Source of the DNA: Edwardsiella anguillarum ET080813
GTDB lineage: Bacteria; Pseudomonadota; Gammaproteobacteria; Enterobacterales; Enterobacteriaceae
Direction of reading: 5' to 3'
Assembly (NCBI RefSeq): GCF_000264765.2
Contig: NZ_CP006664.1
Coordinates: forward strand, 2,108,001 to 2,172,000
Length of the DNA stretch: 64,000 nt
Shown here: positions 1 through 8,538 of the stretch, piece by piece
Numbering within the stretch: position 1 is the stretch's first letter
Layout: each line of letters begins with the position of its first letter
Translations under genes and position numbers: made by a program
Notes under the pieces: model-generated
What the model was told of the DNA's origin: nothing
The model's input: the letters and a program-made list of their open reading frames with translations, nothing else
The model's database searches: none

Positions 1-1275
1 GACGAAGGTCCCCAGTGCACCGATGATCGGGGCAATGAACAGATAGCCGCCGCCGGTGACGTTAACCAGCGTCTGCGCAAGGGTGGCGATCAGCCCGCTG
101 ACGTCCATGACCGTCGCCATGGCGACGATGGCGCTGATGGCGATGATGGAGTTTTTCAGCTGCTTTACCGTGTCGACGAAAACCTGCAGCATCTGGCGCA
201 GGGCCGCGCCCTGAATCACTCCGCCGATCAGGGTGGCGATGATGATCAGAACGCCTGGCGTCGCTATCCAGTCGATCTTCAGCTTCAGCACCTGGCCGTT
301 GGCCAGCGGGAAGGGCAGAACGCTGGCGACCTGGGCAACGGTCGAGCGGATCGCCGGAAACAGCGGTGAGCACAGCAGAATGAAAATAAAGATCAGCAGA
401 TAGATTGCGCAGGCGCGCAGCAACTGCGGGGCGGAATAGCGGACGTTGCCCTTGAGATGGGCGCCGTCAATACGGTATTCGGCGGCGGTCTCGCCGCGCC
501 GCGCCTTGGCCATCAGGGTGACGACGATCAGGCTGACCAGGCTACCGGCAAAGGCGGGCAGCTCGGCGCCCAGCTTGATGGCGACCAGATACTGTGGGAT
601 CAGGGTCGAGATGCCGCACAGCAGGGTCAGCGTGAAGACGCCGCGCAGGGCTTTGACGCCGCCGCCGATGATGGCGACGATGACAAACGGCAGCAGAATA
701 TTAAACAGGGCCAGCTGGGAGATGATGGTTCCGCTCAGCGCGGTGACCGGCAGATTGACCTGCTCGGCCAGAATAGAAACCGGGATGCCGACGGCGCCAA
801 AGGCGGTCGGTACGGTATTGGCAACCAGTGAGGCGATGGCGGCCTTGAGCGGGTTAAAGCCCAGCGCGATCAGGATCCCGATGGGGATGGCCACCGCGGT
901 ACCGTAGCCGGCGGCCGCCTCCAGGAAGCCACCGAAGCACCAGGCGATCAGCAGAACCTGAATACGCTTATCATCGCTGACGGCGGCCAGTACGTCGCGC
1001 AGGATGTCCATGCTGCCGGTCTTCAGCATCAGGTTATAGCTGTAGATAGCGCCAAGGATCACGATGACGATCGGCCACAGCCCTTTTAAGGCACCGTAGA
1101 TCAGCGCTGATCCTAGGGTTTGCAGCGGCGTATGCCAATACAGGCCGGTGACTGCCAGCGTCAGCGCCAGCGTGATCAGCACGGCGAGATGGATCGGGGT
1201 TTTCAGTTTCAGGATCAGGACGATCATGACAGCAAGCGGCAGGATACCCAGAAAAAATGGTAAGTATGCAGGCAT
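1..1275 (-). CDS. L-lactate permease family transporter (partial, runs off the left edge)
   Basis: The minus-strand frame is open from the ATG at 1275 to the window edge, giving 425 codons without a stop, so the C-terminus is missing. The translation starts MPAYLPFFLGILPLAVMIV and is almost entirely hydrophobic helices. It contains the segment WCFGGFLEAAAGYGTAVAIP, which resembles the conserved substrate region of the LctP/LldP family. Family members import L-lactate, D-lactate or glycolate with protons across the inner membrane. The N-terminus differs clearly from E. coli LldP, so I give no gene symbol and cannot name the substrate. No lldD, lldR or lut gene lies on the visible side, since the next gene is epmB. 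Confidence 0.85.
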   Translation of the reverse strand, partial: MPAYLPFFLGILPLAVMIVLILKLKTPIHLAVLITLALTLAVTGLYWHTPLQTLGSALIYGALKGLWPIVIVILGAIYSYNLMLKTGSMDILRDVLAAVSDDKRIQVLLIAWCFGGFLEAAAGYGTAVAIPIGILIALGFNPLKAAIASLVANTVPTAFGAVGIPVSILAEQVNLPVTALSGTIISQLALFNILLPFVIVAIIGGGVKALRGVFTLTLLCGISTLIPQYLVAIKLGAELPAFAGSLVSLIVVTLMAKARRGETAAEYRIDGAHLKGNVRYSAPQLLRACAIYLLIFIFILLCSPLFPAIRSTVAQVASVLPFPLANGQVLKLKIDWIATPGVLIIIATLIGGVIQGAALRQMLQVFVDTVKQLKNSIIAISAIVAMATVMDVSGLIATLAQTLVNVTGGGYLFIAPIIGALGTFV

Positions 1276-1467
1276 AAATTTCCCTAACGAACGCAGATTA
1301 ACATTATTGGTATGATGAATTATTGCGGTGTATTTATAACGTAAATGGCCGGTTAAAGCATATGGCTGGATCGCTTCAGTTTAACAAATAGTTAAAATTT
1401 ATGGTTATTAGCACTATTTTGTTTCTGAAGTGTGATGTTTGTTGCCGCTTGCGTGGCTATGGAGAGG

Positions 1468-1494
1468 CGGCCTGCGCGCCGGGGGCGCAGGCCG
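1468..1494 (-). terminator. GC-rich hairpin downstream of epmB
   Basis: A 10-bp perfect stem (CGGCCTGCGC / GCGCAGGCCG) with a 7-base loop lies just past the epmB stop codon. There is no good T-run on either side, so intrinsic termination is plausible but not shown. It may end epmB transcription. Confidence 0.4.
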
Positions 1495-1513
1495 ATACAG
1501 CGTTTGCGGGGAA

Positions 1514-2542
1514 TTACTGCTGGCGCAGATGCAGATCCAGCTGGGTTTTGCTCGGTTCACCGCCGATTTCGCGGGTTAGACGCGGTACCAGATAACCGGA
1601 GACCCGAGCCAGCAGCCCATGCATCAGGCGACGTGCCTCATCATCCGGCACCATAAAGTGGGCGCCGCCCTGCACCTTGTCCAGAACATGCAGATAGTAG
1701 GGGAGAATACCGGCGTCAAACAGCGCGTTGCTCAGGGCCGCCAGCGTATCGGCGCTGTCGTTAACGCCGCGCAGCAGAACGCTCTGATTCAGCAGGGTCA
1801 CGCCGGCTTGCTTCAGTCGACCCATGGCCTCGCTCAGCGCTTCATCAATCTCGTTGGCGTGGTTAATATGGGTGACCAGCACCATCTGCAGACGGGAGTC
1901 CGCCATGCGCTGGCACAGCGCATCGGTCACGCGCGCCGGGATCACCACCGGCAGGCGGCTGTGGATACGCAGCCGCCGGAGGTGCTGCAGCTGCTCCAGC
2001 TGGGTGAACAGCCAGTCCAGCTCGTGATCTTTGGCCATCAGCGGATCGCCGCCGGAGAAAATGATCTCATCCAGCTCCGGGTGTTCACGCAGATACGCCA
2101 CCGCCCGTTGCCAGTTGGCGCGGGTTCCCTGATTTTCTTGATAGGGAAAGTGGCGGCGGAAGCAGTAGCGGCAATTGACGGCGCAGCCGCCCTTGACCAA
2201 CAGCAGCGCGCGGTTTTGGTATTTGTGCAGCAGACCGGGAACGACGCTGTGCTGCTCCTCCAGCGGATCGGTGGAGAAACCGGGCGTTTCAATAAACTCG
2301 GCGGCGTCACTCATCACCTGGCGCAGCAGGGGATCGAGAGGATCGCCGCGGCGGATCCGGCTGATGAAGGCGCGCGGTACCCGCAGAGGAAACAGGCGAC
2401 GGGCCTCGCAGCCCGCCAGCCACTGTGGATGGGCAGAAAGGCCCAGCTGGGCCAGTAAGTCGGCGGGGTCGGTGACAACGTCGGCAAGTTGTTGCAGCCA
2501 ATCTTCTCTCGGCTGCCCTTTTTGGGTTACAATATGTGCCAT
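1514..2542 (-). CDS. epmB: EF-P beta-lysylation protein, lysine 2,3-aminomutase
   Basis: This radical-SAM, PLP-dependent enzyme converts (S)-alpha-lysine to (R)-beta-lysine, which EpmA then attaches to elongation factor P. The 342-aa protein begins MAHIVTQKGQ, the same length and start as E. coli EpmB. The frame stays open further upstream into efp, but that extension has no counterpart in the family. The radical-SAM cluster cysteines are C120, C124 and C127 (CAVNCRYC), and the predicted PLP lysine is K332 in GGEPSKT near the C-terminus. It is divergent from efp with 42 bp between the start codons, so the promoters must overlap or lie inside the genes. Confidence 0.97.
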   Translation of the reverse strand: MAHIVTQKGQPREDWLQQLADVVTDPADLLAQLGLSAHPQWLAGCEARRLFPLRVPRAFISRIRRGDPLDPLLRQVMSDAAEFIETPGFSTDPLEEQHSVVPGLLHKYQNRALLLVKGGCAVNCRYCFRRHFPYQENQGTRANWQRAVAYLREHPELDEIIFSGGDPLMAKDHELDWLFTQLEQLQHLRRLRIHSRLPVVIPARVTDALCQRMADSRLQMVLVTHINHANEIDEALSEAMGRLKQAGVTLLNQSVLLRGVNDSADTLAALSNALFDAGILPYYLHVLDKVQGGAHFMVPDDEARRLMHGLLARVSGYLVPRLTREIGGEPSKTQLDLHLRQQ

Positions 2543-2584
2543 TTTTTTGGCTAAGCTACCAAGTAAATTATTCAGAGGGCCTTT

Positions 2585-3151
2585 ATGGCAACGTATTCTA
2601 GCAACGATTTCCGCTCCGGTCTTAAAATCATGATGGACGGTGAACCTTACGCCGTTGAATCCAGTGAATTCGTCAAACCGGGTAAAGGCCAGGCCTTTGC
2701 CCGCGTTAAGCTGCGCCGTCTGCTGACCGGCAAGCTGATCGAAAAGACCTTCAAGTCTACCGATAGCGCCGAAGGTGCCGACGTGATGGATGTGAACCTG
2801 ACTTACCTGTACAACGACGGTGAGTTCTGGCACTTCATGAACAATGACACTTTTGAGCAGCTGGCCGCCGATGCCAAAGCCGTTGGCGACAACGCGAAGT
2901 GGCTGCTGGATCAGGCCGAGTGCGTGGTTACCCTGTGGAACGGCCAGCCTATCGCGGTTACCCCGCCGAACTTCGTTGAGCTGGAAATCGTTGAGACCGA
3001 TCCGGGCCTGAAAGGGGATACCGCCGGTACCGGCGGCAAGCCGGCAACTCTGACCACCGGCGCCGTGGTTAAGGTTCCGCTGTTCGTTCAGATCGGCGAA
3101 GTCATCAAGGTAGATACCCGCTCTGGCGAATATGTCTCCCGCGTGAAGTAA
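2585..3151 (+). CDS. efp: Translation elongation factor P
   Basis: EF-P binds between the P and E sites of the ribosome and relieves stalling at polyproline stretches. The 188-aa product matches the usual length. The modified lysine is K34 in PGKGQAF, at the tip of the N-terminal domain; it is the target of EpmA and EpmB, whose genes flank this one. The three beta-barrel domain architecture is visible from N-terminal KOW-like to C-terminal OB segments. The ribosome-binding site is the GAGGG a few bases before the ATG. A strong terminator follows the stop. Confidence 0.99.
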   Translation: MATYSSNDFRSGLKIMMDGEPYAVESSEFVKPGKGQAFARVKLRRLLTGKLIEKTFKSTDSAEGADVMDVNLTYLYNDGEFWHFMNNDTFEQLAADAKAVGDNAKWLLDQAECVVTLWNGQPIAVTPPNFVELEIVETDPGLKGDTAGTGGKPATLTTGAVVKVPLFVQIGEVIKVDTRSGEYVSRVK

Positions 3152-3166
3152 TCTCCCACGCTGAAG

Positions 3167-3195
3167 AAAACCGCGCCAGGCGCGGTTTTTTTTTG
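3167..3195 (+). terminator. Rho-independent terminator of efp
   Basis: The stem ACCGCGCC / GGCGCGGT is preceded by A's and followed by nine T's, about 16 bases past the efp stop. Confidence 0.9.
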
Positions 3196-3255
3196 CTCAG
3201 CGCGACGCATGCCGTTCCTATTCTTCACCGGGAGGGGTATGGTGGATAAACCACC

Positions 3256-3324
3256 GGGAGGCCGCCTACGGCTCCCCCTGTGCGGGACGACCCGCACATG
3301 CTGCTTTTTTCAGGGACGCCCCTG
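3256..3324 (+). promoter_or_regulatory. Candidate guanidine-II (mini-ykkC) riboswitch upstream of sugE
   Basis: The sugE leader has a hairpin at 3280-3297 with a 7-bp perfect stem and an ACGA tetraloop (GTGCGGG-ACGA-CCCGCAC). Thirteen bases later comes a second hairpin at 3311-3324 with a 5-bp stem and an ACGC loop (CAGGG-ACGC-CCCTG). Two small hairpins with ACGR loops joined by a short linker are the hallmark of the guanidine-II riboswitch, which controls gdx/sugE genes in many bacteria. A third GC-rich hairpin (3256-3276) lies just upstream. The ACGC loop departs from the ACGR consensus, and the second hairpin is about 20 bases from the start codon, so the switching mechanism is not obvious. 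Confidence 0.7.
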
Positions 3325-3343
3325 CCCGTCGTTGGACACCATT

Positions 3344-3661
3344 ATGTCTTGGATAGTCTTGCTGATAGCCGGCCTGCTCGAAGTGGTCTGGGCCATCAGT
3401 TTAAAGTACTCCCATGGATTTACTCGCCTGTGGCCCAGCGTGGTTACACTGCTGGCGATGGCCGCTAGCGTGCTGCTGTTGGCCCATGCGATGAAAACCC
3501 TGCCAGCCGGTACCGCCTATGCGGTCTGGACCGGCATTGGCGCCGTCGGCGCCGCGATCATGGGGATAATACTGCTGGGTGAGTCGACCAGCCCTATGCG
3601 CCTGTTGAGCCTGGGGCTTATCCTCTGCGGGATACTGGGGCTTAAGTTTAGCTACGCCTAG
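3344..3661 (+). CDS. sugE: Guanidinium exporter (SMR family)
   Basis: This small multidrug resistance-type protein (also called gdx) exports guanidinium in exchange for protons as an antiparallel dimer in the inner membrane. The 105-aa product begins [16 protein letters not shown] and has four hydrophobic helices. The essential glutamate E13 and the Gdx-type signature [13 protein letters not shown] are present. I chose the ATG at 3344 because it gives the family length; a longer in-frame reading would cover the riboswitch region. The ribosome-binding site is weak. In E. coli, blc and ampC lie between sugE and frdD; here only about 66 bp separate the two genes. Confidence 0.95.
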   Translation: MSWIVLLIAGLLEVVWAISLKYSHGFTRLWPSVVTLLAMAASVLLLAHAMKTLPAGTAYAVWTGIGAVGAAIMGIILLGESTSPMRLLSLGLILCGILGLKFSYA

Positions 3662-3689
3662 CGTTGCCGCGCGGATGCGGGCTCGATAA

Positions 3690-3714
3690 AAAAGCCTCCC
3701 GCAGGAGGCTTTTC
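3690..3714. terminator. Bidirectional terminator between sugE and frdD
   Basis: The stem AGCCTCC-CGC(A)-GGAGGCT is flanked by A's on the left and T's on the right, so it can end both sugE (plus) and frdD (minus), which converge here. Confidence 0.85.
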
Positions 3715-3727
3715 GTTACAGGGTGGA

Positions 3728-4087
3728 TTACAGGGTAAAGATCCCGATCAGCGCCACCACGCTCAGAATGGCCGCCAGGCCATAGAATACCCAGCTGCCT
3801 GCCGGCACGTGGATCTTCAGATCGTGCATCATGTGATGTAGACGGTGCAGACCACACCACAGCGGCAGAATGATCATCAGCAGCCAGAAGATACGGCCGA
3901 TGATGCTCTGGCTGAAGCTCAGGGCGCGCTCAAAGGTCAGCGCATCTGGGAACATCCCCAGCGGCAGCAGAATGCCGACGATCAGGATCACGGCCGGCGC
4001 GAAGATGGCTCCCCACATACCGCCCGCGCCAAACAAACCCCAAAAAACCGGCTCGTCAGAACGTTTGTAGACTTTATTGTTCATCAT
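3728..4087 (-). CDS. frdD: Fumarate reductase membrane anchor subunit D
   Basis: FrdD is one of two membrane anchors that bind menaquinol and hold the catalytic FrdAB dimer at the cytoplasmic face of the inner membrane. The 119-aa product matches E. coli length, with three transmembrane helices and the motif [18 protein letters not shown] near the start. Two adjacent ATG codons (4087 and 4084) follow a good GAGGAG ribosome-binding site; the first gives the family length. It is the last gene of frdABCD, 13 bases after frdC. Confidence 0.97.
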   Translation of the reverse strand: MMNNKVYKRSDEPVFWGLFGAGGMWGAIFAPAVILIVGILLPLGMFPDALTFERALSFSQSIIGRIFWLLMIILPLWCGLHRLHHMMHDLKIHVPAGSWVFYGLAAILSVVALIGIFTL

Positions 4088-4100
4088 ACTTTCTCCTCGG

Positions 4101-4499
4101 TTACAGCAGGGCCAGGCCCAGAACCACCACGGTAGCGACGATAGTGACAACCCACAGCGCCTTGATAATCGGTGCCGGGCCCATCTTCTCATCGTTTACC
4201 ACGATGTTGGCCGCTTTCGGCGCCAGCTCAAACCAGGTCTTGGTATGCAGCACGGCCAGCAGCAGGGAGATGATATTGAGGACCAATACCAGCGGGTTTT
4301 GCAGGAACGCAACGAAGCTTTCCCAGCCTGCGGCACCGTCTTTCAGCGAGAATACGCCGTAGATCAGCACGATGCTGAACCAGACGTTTTCCAGCGCTGA
4401 ACTTTCGCGCAGCATGTAGAACTTATAGAAACCCAGCTTTTGCCACCAGTTGGATGACATACCCCGCACATAGGGTTTGCGTTTGGTTGAAGTCGTCAT
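4101..4499 (-). CDS. frdC: Fumarate reductase membrane anchor subunit C
   Basis: FrdC is the second hydrophobic anchor of quinol:fumarate reductase and contributes to the menaquinol sites. The 132-aa protein begins [19 protein letters not shown] and carries three transmembrane helices. The conserved [11 protein letters not shown] segment, which contains the glutamate implicated in quinol proton transfer, is intact. It lies 16 bases after frdB and 13 before frdD. Confidence 0.97.
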   Translation of the reverse strand: MTTSTKRKPYVRGMSSNWWQKLGFYKFYMLRESSALENVWFSIVLIYGVFSLKDGAAGWESFVAFLQNPLVLVLNIISLLLAVLHTKTWFELAPKAANIVVNDEKMGPAPIIKALWVVTIVATVVVLGLALL

Positions 4500-4515
4500 T
4501 GCAATCGAGTCTCCC

Positions 4516-5250
4516 TTATTGCGGTTTCAGCATTGCGATCATGAAGTCTTTGGCACTTTCTACCTTGCCCTGCTGGATGGCCGCAGCCGGATCCACGTGT
4601 TTCGGGCAGACTTCAGAGCAATAACCGACGAAGGTACAGCTCCAAACACCGTTTTGGGTGTTCAGTACCGGCATACGCTCTTTCTTACCGTGGTCGCGGT
4701 TGTCTAGGTTGTAGCGGTGAGCCAGGGTGATCGCGGCCGGGCCGATGAACTCCGGATTCAGACCAAACTGCGGGCAGGCGGCATAGCACAGGCCACAGTT
4801 GATGCAGCCGGAGAACTGATGGTATTTCTCCATCTCCGCCGGGGTCTGCTTGTTAGTCCCGTCTTCCGGTTTACGATCGTTACCGATGACATACGGTTTG
4901 ATCGCTTCCAGGCTCTCGATAAAGTGGGTCATATCGACCACCAGATCGCGCTCAACCGGGAAGTTGGCCAGCGCCTCGACGCGCATCCCGTTCGGGTGGT
5001 CGCGTAGGAAGGTTTTGCAGGCCAGTTTCGGTACGTTATCGACCATCATCCCACAGGAGCCACAGATAGCCATGCGGCAGGACCAGCGGAAGGAGAGGTC
5101 CGGCGCCAGATTGTCCTTCACATACAGCAGGGCATCCAGCAGGGAAGTTGCGTCATCATACGGAACCTCGTAAGTCACAAAGCGCGGCTCGGCATCCTGT
5201 TCCGGGTTGTAGCGCATGACTTCCATTTTCAGGTTTTTCATCTCAGCCAT
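4516..5250 (-). CDS. frdB: Fumarate reductase iron-sulfur subunit
   Basis: FrdB carries electrons from menaquinol to the flavin of FrdA through three Fe-S clusters. The 244-aa protein begins [16 protein letters not shown], as in E. coli. Visible ligands are C58/C63/C66/C78 for the [2Fe-2S] centre, and C149/C152/C155/C159 with C205/C211/C215 for the [4Fe-4S] and [3Fe-4S] centres. The start at 5250 overlaps the end of frdA by 8 bases, indicating translational coupling. The longer upstream reading of the frame lies inside frdA and is not supported. Confidence 0.98.
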   Translation of the reverse strand: MAEMKNLKMEVMRYNPEQDAEPRFVTYEVPYDDATSLLDALLYVKDNLAPDLSFRWSCRMAICGSCGMMVDNVPKLACKTFLRDHPNGMRVEALANFPVERDLVVDMTHFIESLEAIKPYVIGNDRKPEDGTNKQTPAEMEKYHQFSGCINCGLCYAACPQFGLNPEFIGPAAITLAHRYNLDNRDHGKKERMPVLNTQNGVWSCTFVGYCSEVCPKHVDPAAAIQQGKVESAKDFMIAMLKPQ

Positions 5251-7042
5251 TCGCTTTTTCCTCTTTCTTCTTGGCTTCCTGAGCTTCTGCTTCGGCACCG
5301 TATACACGTTTGGCCGGCGGCAGCTTGGTGATCTTCACATCGCTGTACTCAATGCGCGGTGCGCCGCTCTCATTGAAGTAGGTCAGCGTATGCTTCAGGA
5401 AGTTTACGTCATCACGCTCGGTACAGCCTTCATCCAGACGCTGGTGAGCACCGCGGGATTCGCGACGGTTAATGGCGGAGTGCGCCATACACTCGGCGAC
5501 GTTCAGACCGTGCTCCAGCTCGATGGCATATAGCAGTTCGGTGTTGAATACGCTGGAGGTATCGGTGATCTTGACGCGTTTGAAGCGCTCTTTCAGCTCG
5601 GCCAGTTTGTCGACCGTCTTCTGCATCAGATCGGTGGTACGGTAGATACCGCAGCCCTCTTCCATGGAGGTGCCCATTTCATCGCGCAGGGTCGCCCAGT
5701 TTTCGTTGCCTTCCTGGTTAACCAGTGCTTTGAGGTTGCCCTCGATGTCTTTCACCTGTGCGTCCAGCGCCGTGCCGTTCGCCGGGGTGACATTCTGCAG
5801 ATGCTGCAGGGCGCTTTCGCCGGCGACGCGGCCAAAGACCACCAGCTCAGCCAGGGAGTTGGAGCCCAGGCGGTTGGCGCCGTGCAGACCGACAGAGGAG
5901 CATTCGCCGACGGCGAACAGACCCTTGATGCGGGTTTCGCAGTTCTGGTCGGTTTCGATACCGCCCATGGTGTAGTGTGCGGTCGGACGTACCGGGATCG
6001 GCTCATTGACCGGATCGACGCCGACGTAGGCCTTGGCCAGCTCACAGATGAACGGCAGGCGCTCGTGCAGCTTCTTGGCGCCGAGGTGACGCAGATCCAG
6101 ATAGACCACATCGCCGCGCGGCGTGGAGATCGTGCGGCCTGCGCGCCATTCGTGCCAGAAAGCCTGAGACACTTTGTCGCGCGGCCCCAGCTCCATGTAC
6201 TTGTTCTTCGGCTCGCCCAGCGGCGTTTCCGGCCCGAGACCGTAATTCTGCAGGTAACGGTAGCCGTCTTTGTTGACCAGAATACCGCCTTCGCCGCGGC
6301 AGCCTTCGGTCATCAGGATACCTGAGCCCGGCAGACCGGTCGGGTGATACTGAACGAACTCCATGTCGCGCAGCGGAATGCCGTGTTTGAAGGCCATGCC
6401 CATACCGTCGCCGGTGACGATGCCGCCGTTGGTATTGTAACGGTATACGCGGCCAGCGCCGCCGGTCGCCAGGATAACGGCGTTGGCGCGGATCTGCACC
6501 ATGGTGCCTTCCATCATATTGATGGCGACGACGCCGCGGGCCTGGCCGTCATCCACCAGGATATCCAGCACGAAGTGCTCGTCGAAACGCTGGATCTGCG
6601 GATACTTCAGCGAGGTCTGGAATAGGGTGTGCAGCATGTGGAAGCCGGTCTTGTCCGCGGCAAACCAGGTGCGTTCAATCTTCATGCCACCGAAACGACG
6701 TACGTTGACCGAACCGTCAGGTTTACGGCTCCACGGACAGCCCCACAGCTCCAGCTGGGTCATTTCGCGCGGGCAGTTATGTACGAAGTGATCGACGACA
6801 TCCTGCTCACACAGCCAGTCACCACCGGCAACGGTATCGTGGAAGTGGAAATCGAAAGAGTCATGAGCCTGAGTGACGGCCGCGGAACCGCCTTCCGCCG
6901 CCACGGTATGGCTGCGCATCGGGTACACTTTTGAGATTAAGGCAATCTTCAGTTGAGGGTTGGCCTCGGCGGCGGCAATCGCTGCTCGTAAGCCAGCACC
7001 CCCAGCCCCGACGATGGCAAGGTCTGCGTTAAAGGTTTGCAC
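5243..7042 (-). CDS. frdA: Fumarate reductase flavoprotein subunit
   Basis: FrdA reduces fumarate to succinate in anaerobic respiration using covalently bound FAD. The 599-aa product has the dinucleotide fold [12 protein letters not shown] at the N-terminus and the flavin-linking histidine H45 in [12 protein letters not shown]. It also has the fumarate-site segments [18 protein letters not shown] and [14 protein letters not shown] place the start at the GTG at 7042, preceded by a strong GGAGG, matching E. coli FrdA (VQTF). An ATG seven codons upstream lacks a comparable site. It is the first gene of frdABCD. I could not find a convincing FNR box upstream. Confidence 0.97.
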   Translation of the reverse strand: MQTFNADLAIVGAGGAGLRAAIAAAEANPQLKIALISKVYPMRSHTVAAEGGSAAVTQAHDSFDFHFHDTVAGGDWLCEQDVVDHFVHNCPREMTQLELWGCPWSRKPDGSVNVRRFGGMKIERTWFAADKTGFHMLHTLFQTSLKYPQIQRFDEHFVLDILVDDGQARGVVAINMMEGTMVQIRANAVILATGGAGRVYRYNTNGGIVTGDGMGMAFKHGIPLRDMEFVQYHPTGLPGSGILMTEGCRGEGGILVNKDGYRYLQNYGLGPETPLGEPKNKYMELGPRDKVSQAFWHEWRAGRTISTPRGDVVYLDLRHLGAKKLHERLPFICELAKAYVGVDPVNEPIPVRPTAHYTMGGIETDQNCETRIKGLFAVGECSSVGLHGANRLGSNSLAELVVFGRVAGESALQHLQNVTPANGTALDAQVKDIEGNLKALVNQEGNENWATLRDEMGTSMEEGCGIYRTTDLMQKTVDKLAELKERFKRVKITDTSSVFNTELLYAIELEHGLNVAECMAHSAINRRESRGAHQRLDEGCTERDDVNFLKHTLTYFNESGAPRIEYSDVKITKLPPAKRVYGAEAEAQEAKKKEEKANG

Positions 7043-7509
7043 TGCATTCCTCCGGGTGTTCAATGGTAAAGTAACGTGTAAAAACGAATAACCATTCCAG
7101 AATACGTATTAAAGAAAGGTAGCATAGATGTAGCCGCTGTCTTTATTACGCATGGGAATGGTTATGTTTTATAAGTTCGAATCCAAAAATTATACCCATA
7201 TTGAAGTAGTAGAAAATTGACGTGGTTGGGTGTTTTATCCTTTTTAGGGCGGGAAAAAATAGTAAAACGTGATCTTAATAATGTTTCTGTCGTTATATTC
7301 TATTTTTAATATGTTTTATTTGCTTTTTAGAACAATGTAAATAATGTGCGGCCGCATCTATTAGGAAGCTAGTCGCCCTCTATCGCCGTTGACGACGCGC
7401 CTTGGCCGATGAGGCGGGATTGGGGCCGGCGAGCCCCGGCGACGAAAACTGTCATCTGCGCTGAGAAGCGGGTAGACTGCCCATCCTGTTTTATTTCGGA
7501 GTTATCATC
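7043..7509. other. Intergenic region between divergent frdA and epmA
   Basis: This 467-bp, mostly AT-rich stretch must hold the promoters for the minus-strand frdABCD operon and plus-strand epmA. I see no open reading frame of note, no repeat and no clear -35/-10 pair. Anaerobic control of frd by FNR and NarL is expected from E. coli, but only a weak FNR-like match (near 7268-7283) is visible. Confidence 0.6.
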
Positions 7510-8487
7510 ATGAGCGATACGGCAAGCTGGCAGCCCAGTGCACCTGTGGCCAATTTGTTGAAGCGCGCCAGCATCCTGTCCACCATCCGGCGGTTTTTCT
7601 CAGATCGCGGTGTGCTGGAGGTCGACACCCCGTCGATGAGCCAGGCCACGGTAACGGATGTTCACCTGGTCCCTTTTCAGACCCACTTTGTCGGTCCCGG
7701 GGTAGCGCAGGGGATGACGCTGTATCTGATGACCAGCCCGGAGTATCACATGAAGCGGCTGCTGGCTGCCGGCAGCGGCCCCATCTATCAGCTGTGCCGC
7801 AGCTTCCGCAATGAAGAGTCCGGGCGCTATCACAATCCAGAATTTACCATGCTGGAGTGGTATCGTCCGCATTACGATATGTATCGCTTAATGAATGAAG
7901 TGGATGATTTGTTGCAGCAGGTGCTTGAATGTGAAAGCGCTGAAACGCTCTCGTATCAGCAGGCCTTTATTCGTCACCTGGACGTCGATCCGCTCTCTGC
8001 CGATAAAACGCAGCTGCGTGAAGCGGCGGCGAAACTGGATTTAAGCAATGTCGCCGATAATGAAGAGGATCGCGATACGCTGCTACAGCTGTTATTTGCC
8101 TTTGGCGTCGAGCCTCATATCGGTAAAGATCGTCCGGCTTTCGTCTACCATTTTCCGGCCAGCCAGGCATCGCTGGCGCAGATCAGTACCGAGGACCATC
8201 GTGTCGCGGAGCGCTTTGAGGTGTACTACCGCGGTGTAGAGCTGGCCAACGGTTTCCATGAGCTGACCGACGCGGCGGAGCAGCGCCTGCGCTTTGAGCA
8301 AGATAACCGCAAGCGGGCGGCGGCGGGGCTGCCGCAGCAACCGATCGACGAACATCTGCTGGCGGCGCTGGAGCATGGAATGCCGGACAGCTCCGGGGTC
8401 GCGCTGGGCGTCGATCGCCTGATCATGCTGGCGCTGTCGGCCGAGCGTCTCAGCGAGGTGATCGCCTTCTCCGTCGATCGGGCCTGA
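7510..8487 (+). CDS. epmA: EF-P--(R)-beta-lysine ligase
   Basis: EpmA, a paralogue of the class II lysyl-tRNA synthetase catalytic domain, activates (R)-beta-lysine and transfers it to K34 of EF-P. The 325-aa protein lacks the anticodon-binding domain of LysS, as expected. Class II motif 2 ([20 protein letters not shown]) and motif 3 ([12 protein letters not shown], with the ATP-contacting arginine R303) are visible. The ATG at 7510 follows a TCGGAG ribosome-binding site. Together with epmB and efp, this places EF-P and two of its modification genes within 7 kb; the hydroxylase epmC is not in the window. Confidence 0.97.
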   Translation: MSDTASWQPSAPVANLLKRASILSTIRRFFSDRGVLEVDTPSMSQATVTDVHLVPFQTHFVGPGVAQGMTLYLMTSPEYHMKRLLAAGSGPIYQLCRSFRNEESGRYHNPEFTMLEWYRPHYDMYRLMNEVDDLLQQVLECESAETLSYQQAFIRHLDVDPLSADKTQLREAAAKLDLSNVADNEEDRDTLLQLLFAFGVEPHIGKDRPAFVYHFPASQASLAQISTEDHRVAERFEVYYRGVELANGFHELTDAAEQRLRFEQDNRKRAAAGLPQQPIDEHLLAALEHGMPDSSGVALGVDRLIMLALSAERLSEVIAFSVDRA

Positions 8488-8507
8488 CCCTCACGGTGAC
8501 TTCCCAG

Positions 8508-8532
8508 ACCCGCGCCCGGCGCGGGTTTTTTA
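8508..8532 (+). terminator. Terminator of epmA
   Basis: The stem ACCCGCGCC / GGCGCGGGT is followed by six T's, about 20 bases past the epmA stop. Confidence 0.88.
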
Positions 8533-8538
8533 TGCCAG

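Noticed and set aside
1514-2833. A 439-aa version of EpmB starting inside efp
   Set aside because: The first 97 residues are antisense to efp and absent from EpmB orthologues; the ATG at 2542 gives the family length.
7268-7283. An FNR box for frdABCD
   Set aside because: The best match (GTGAT-N4-ATAAT) has only one good half and lies over 200 bp from the frdA start.
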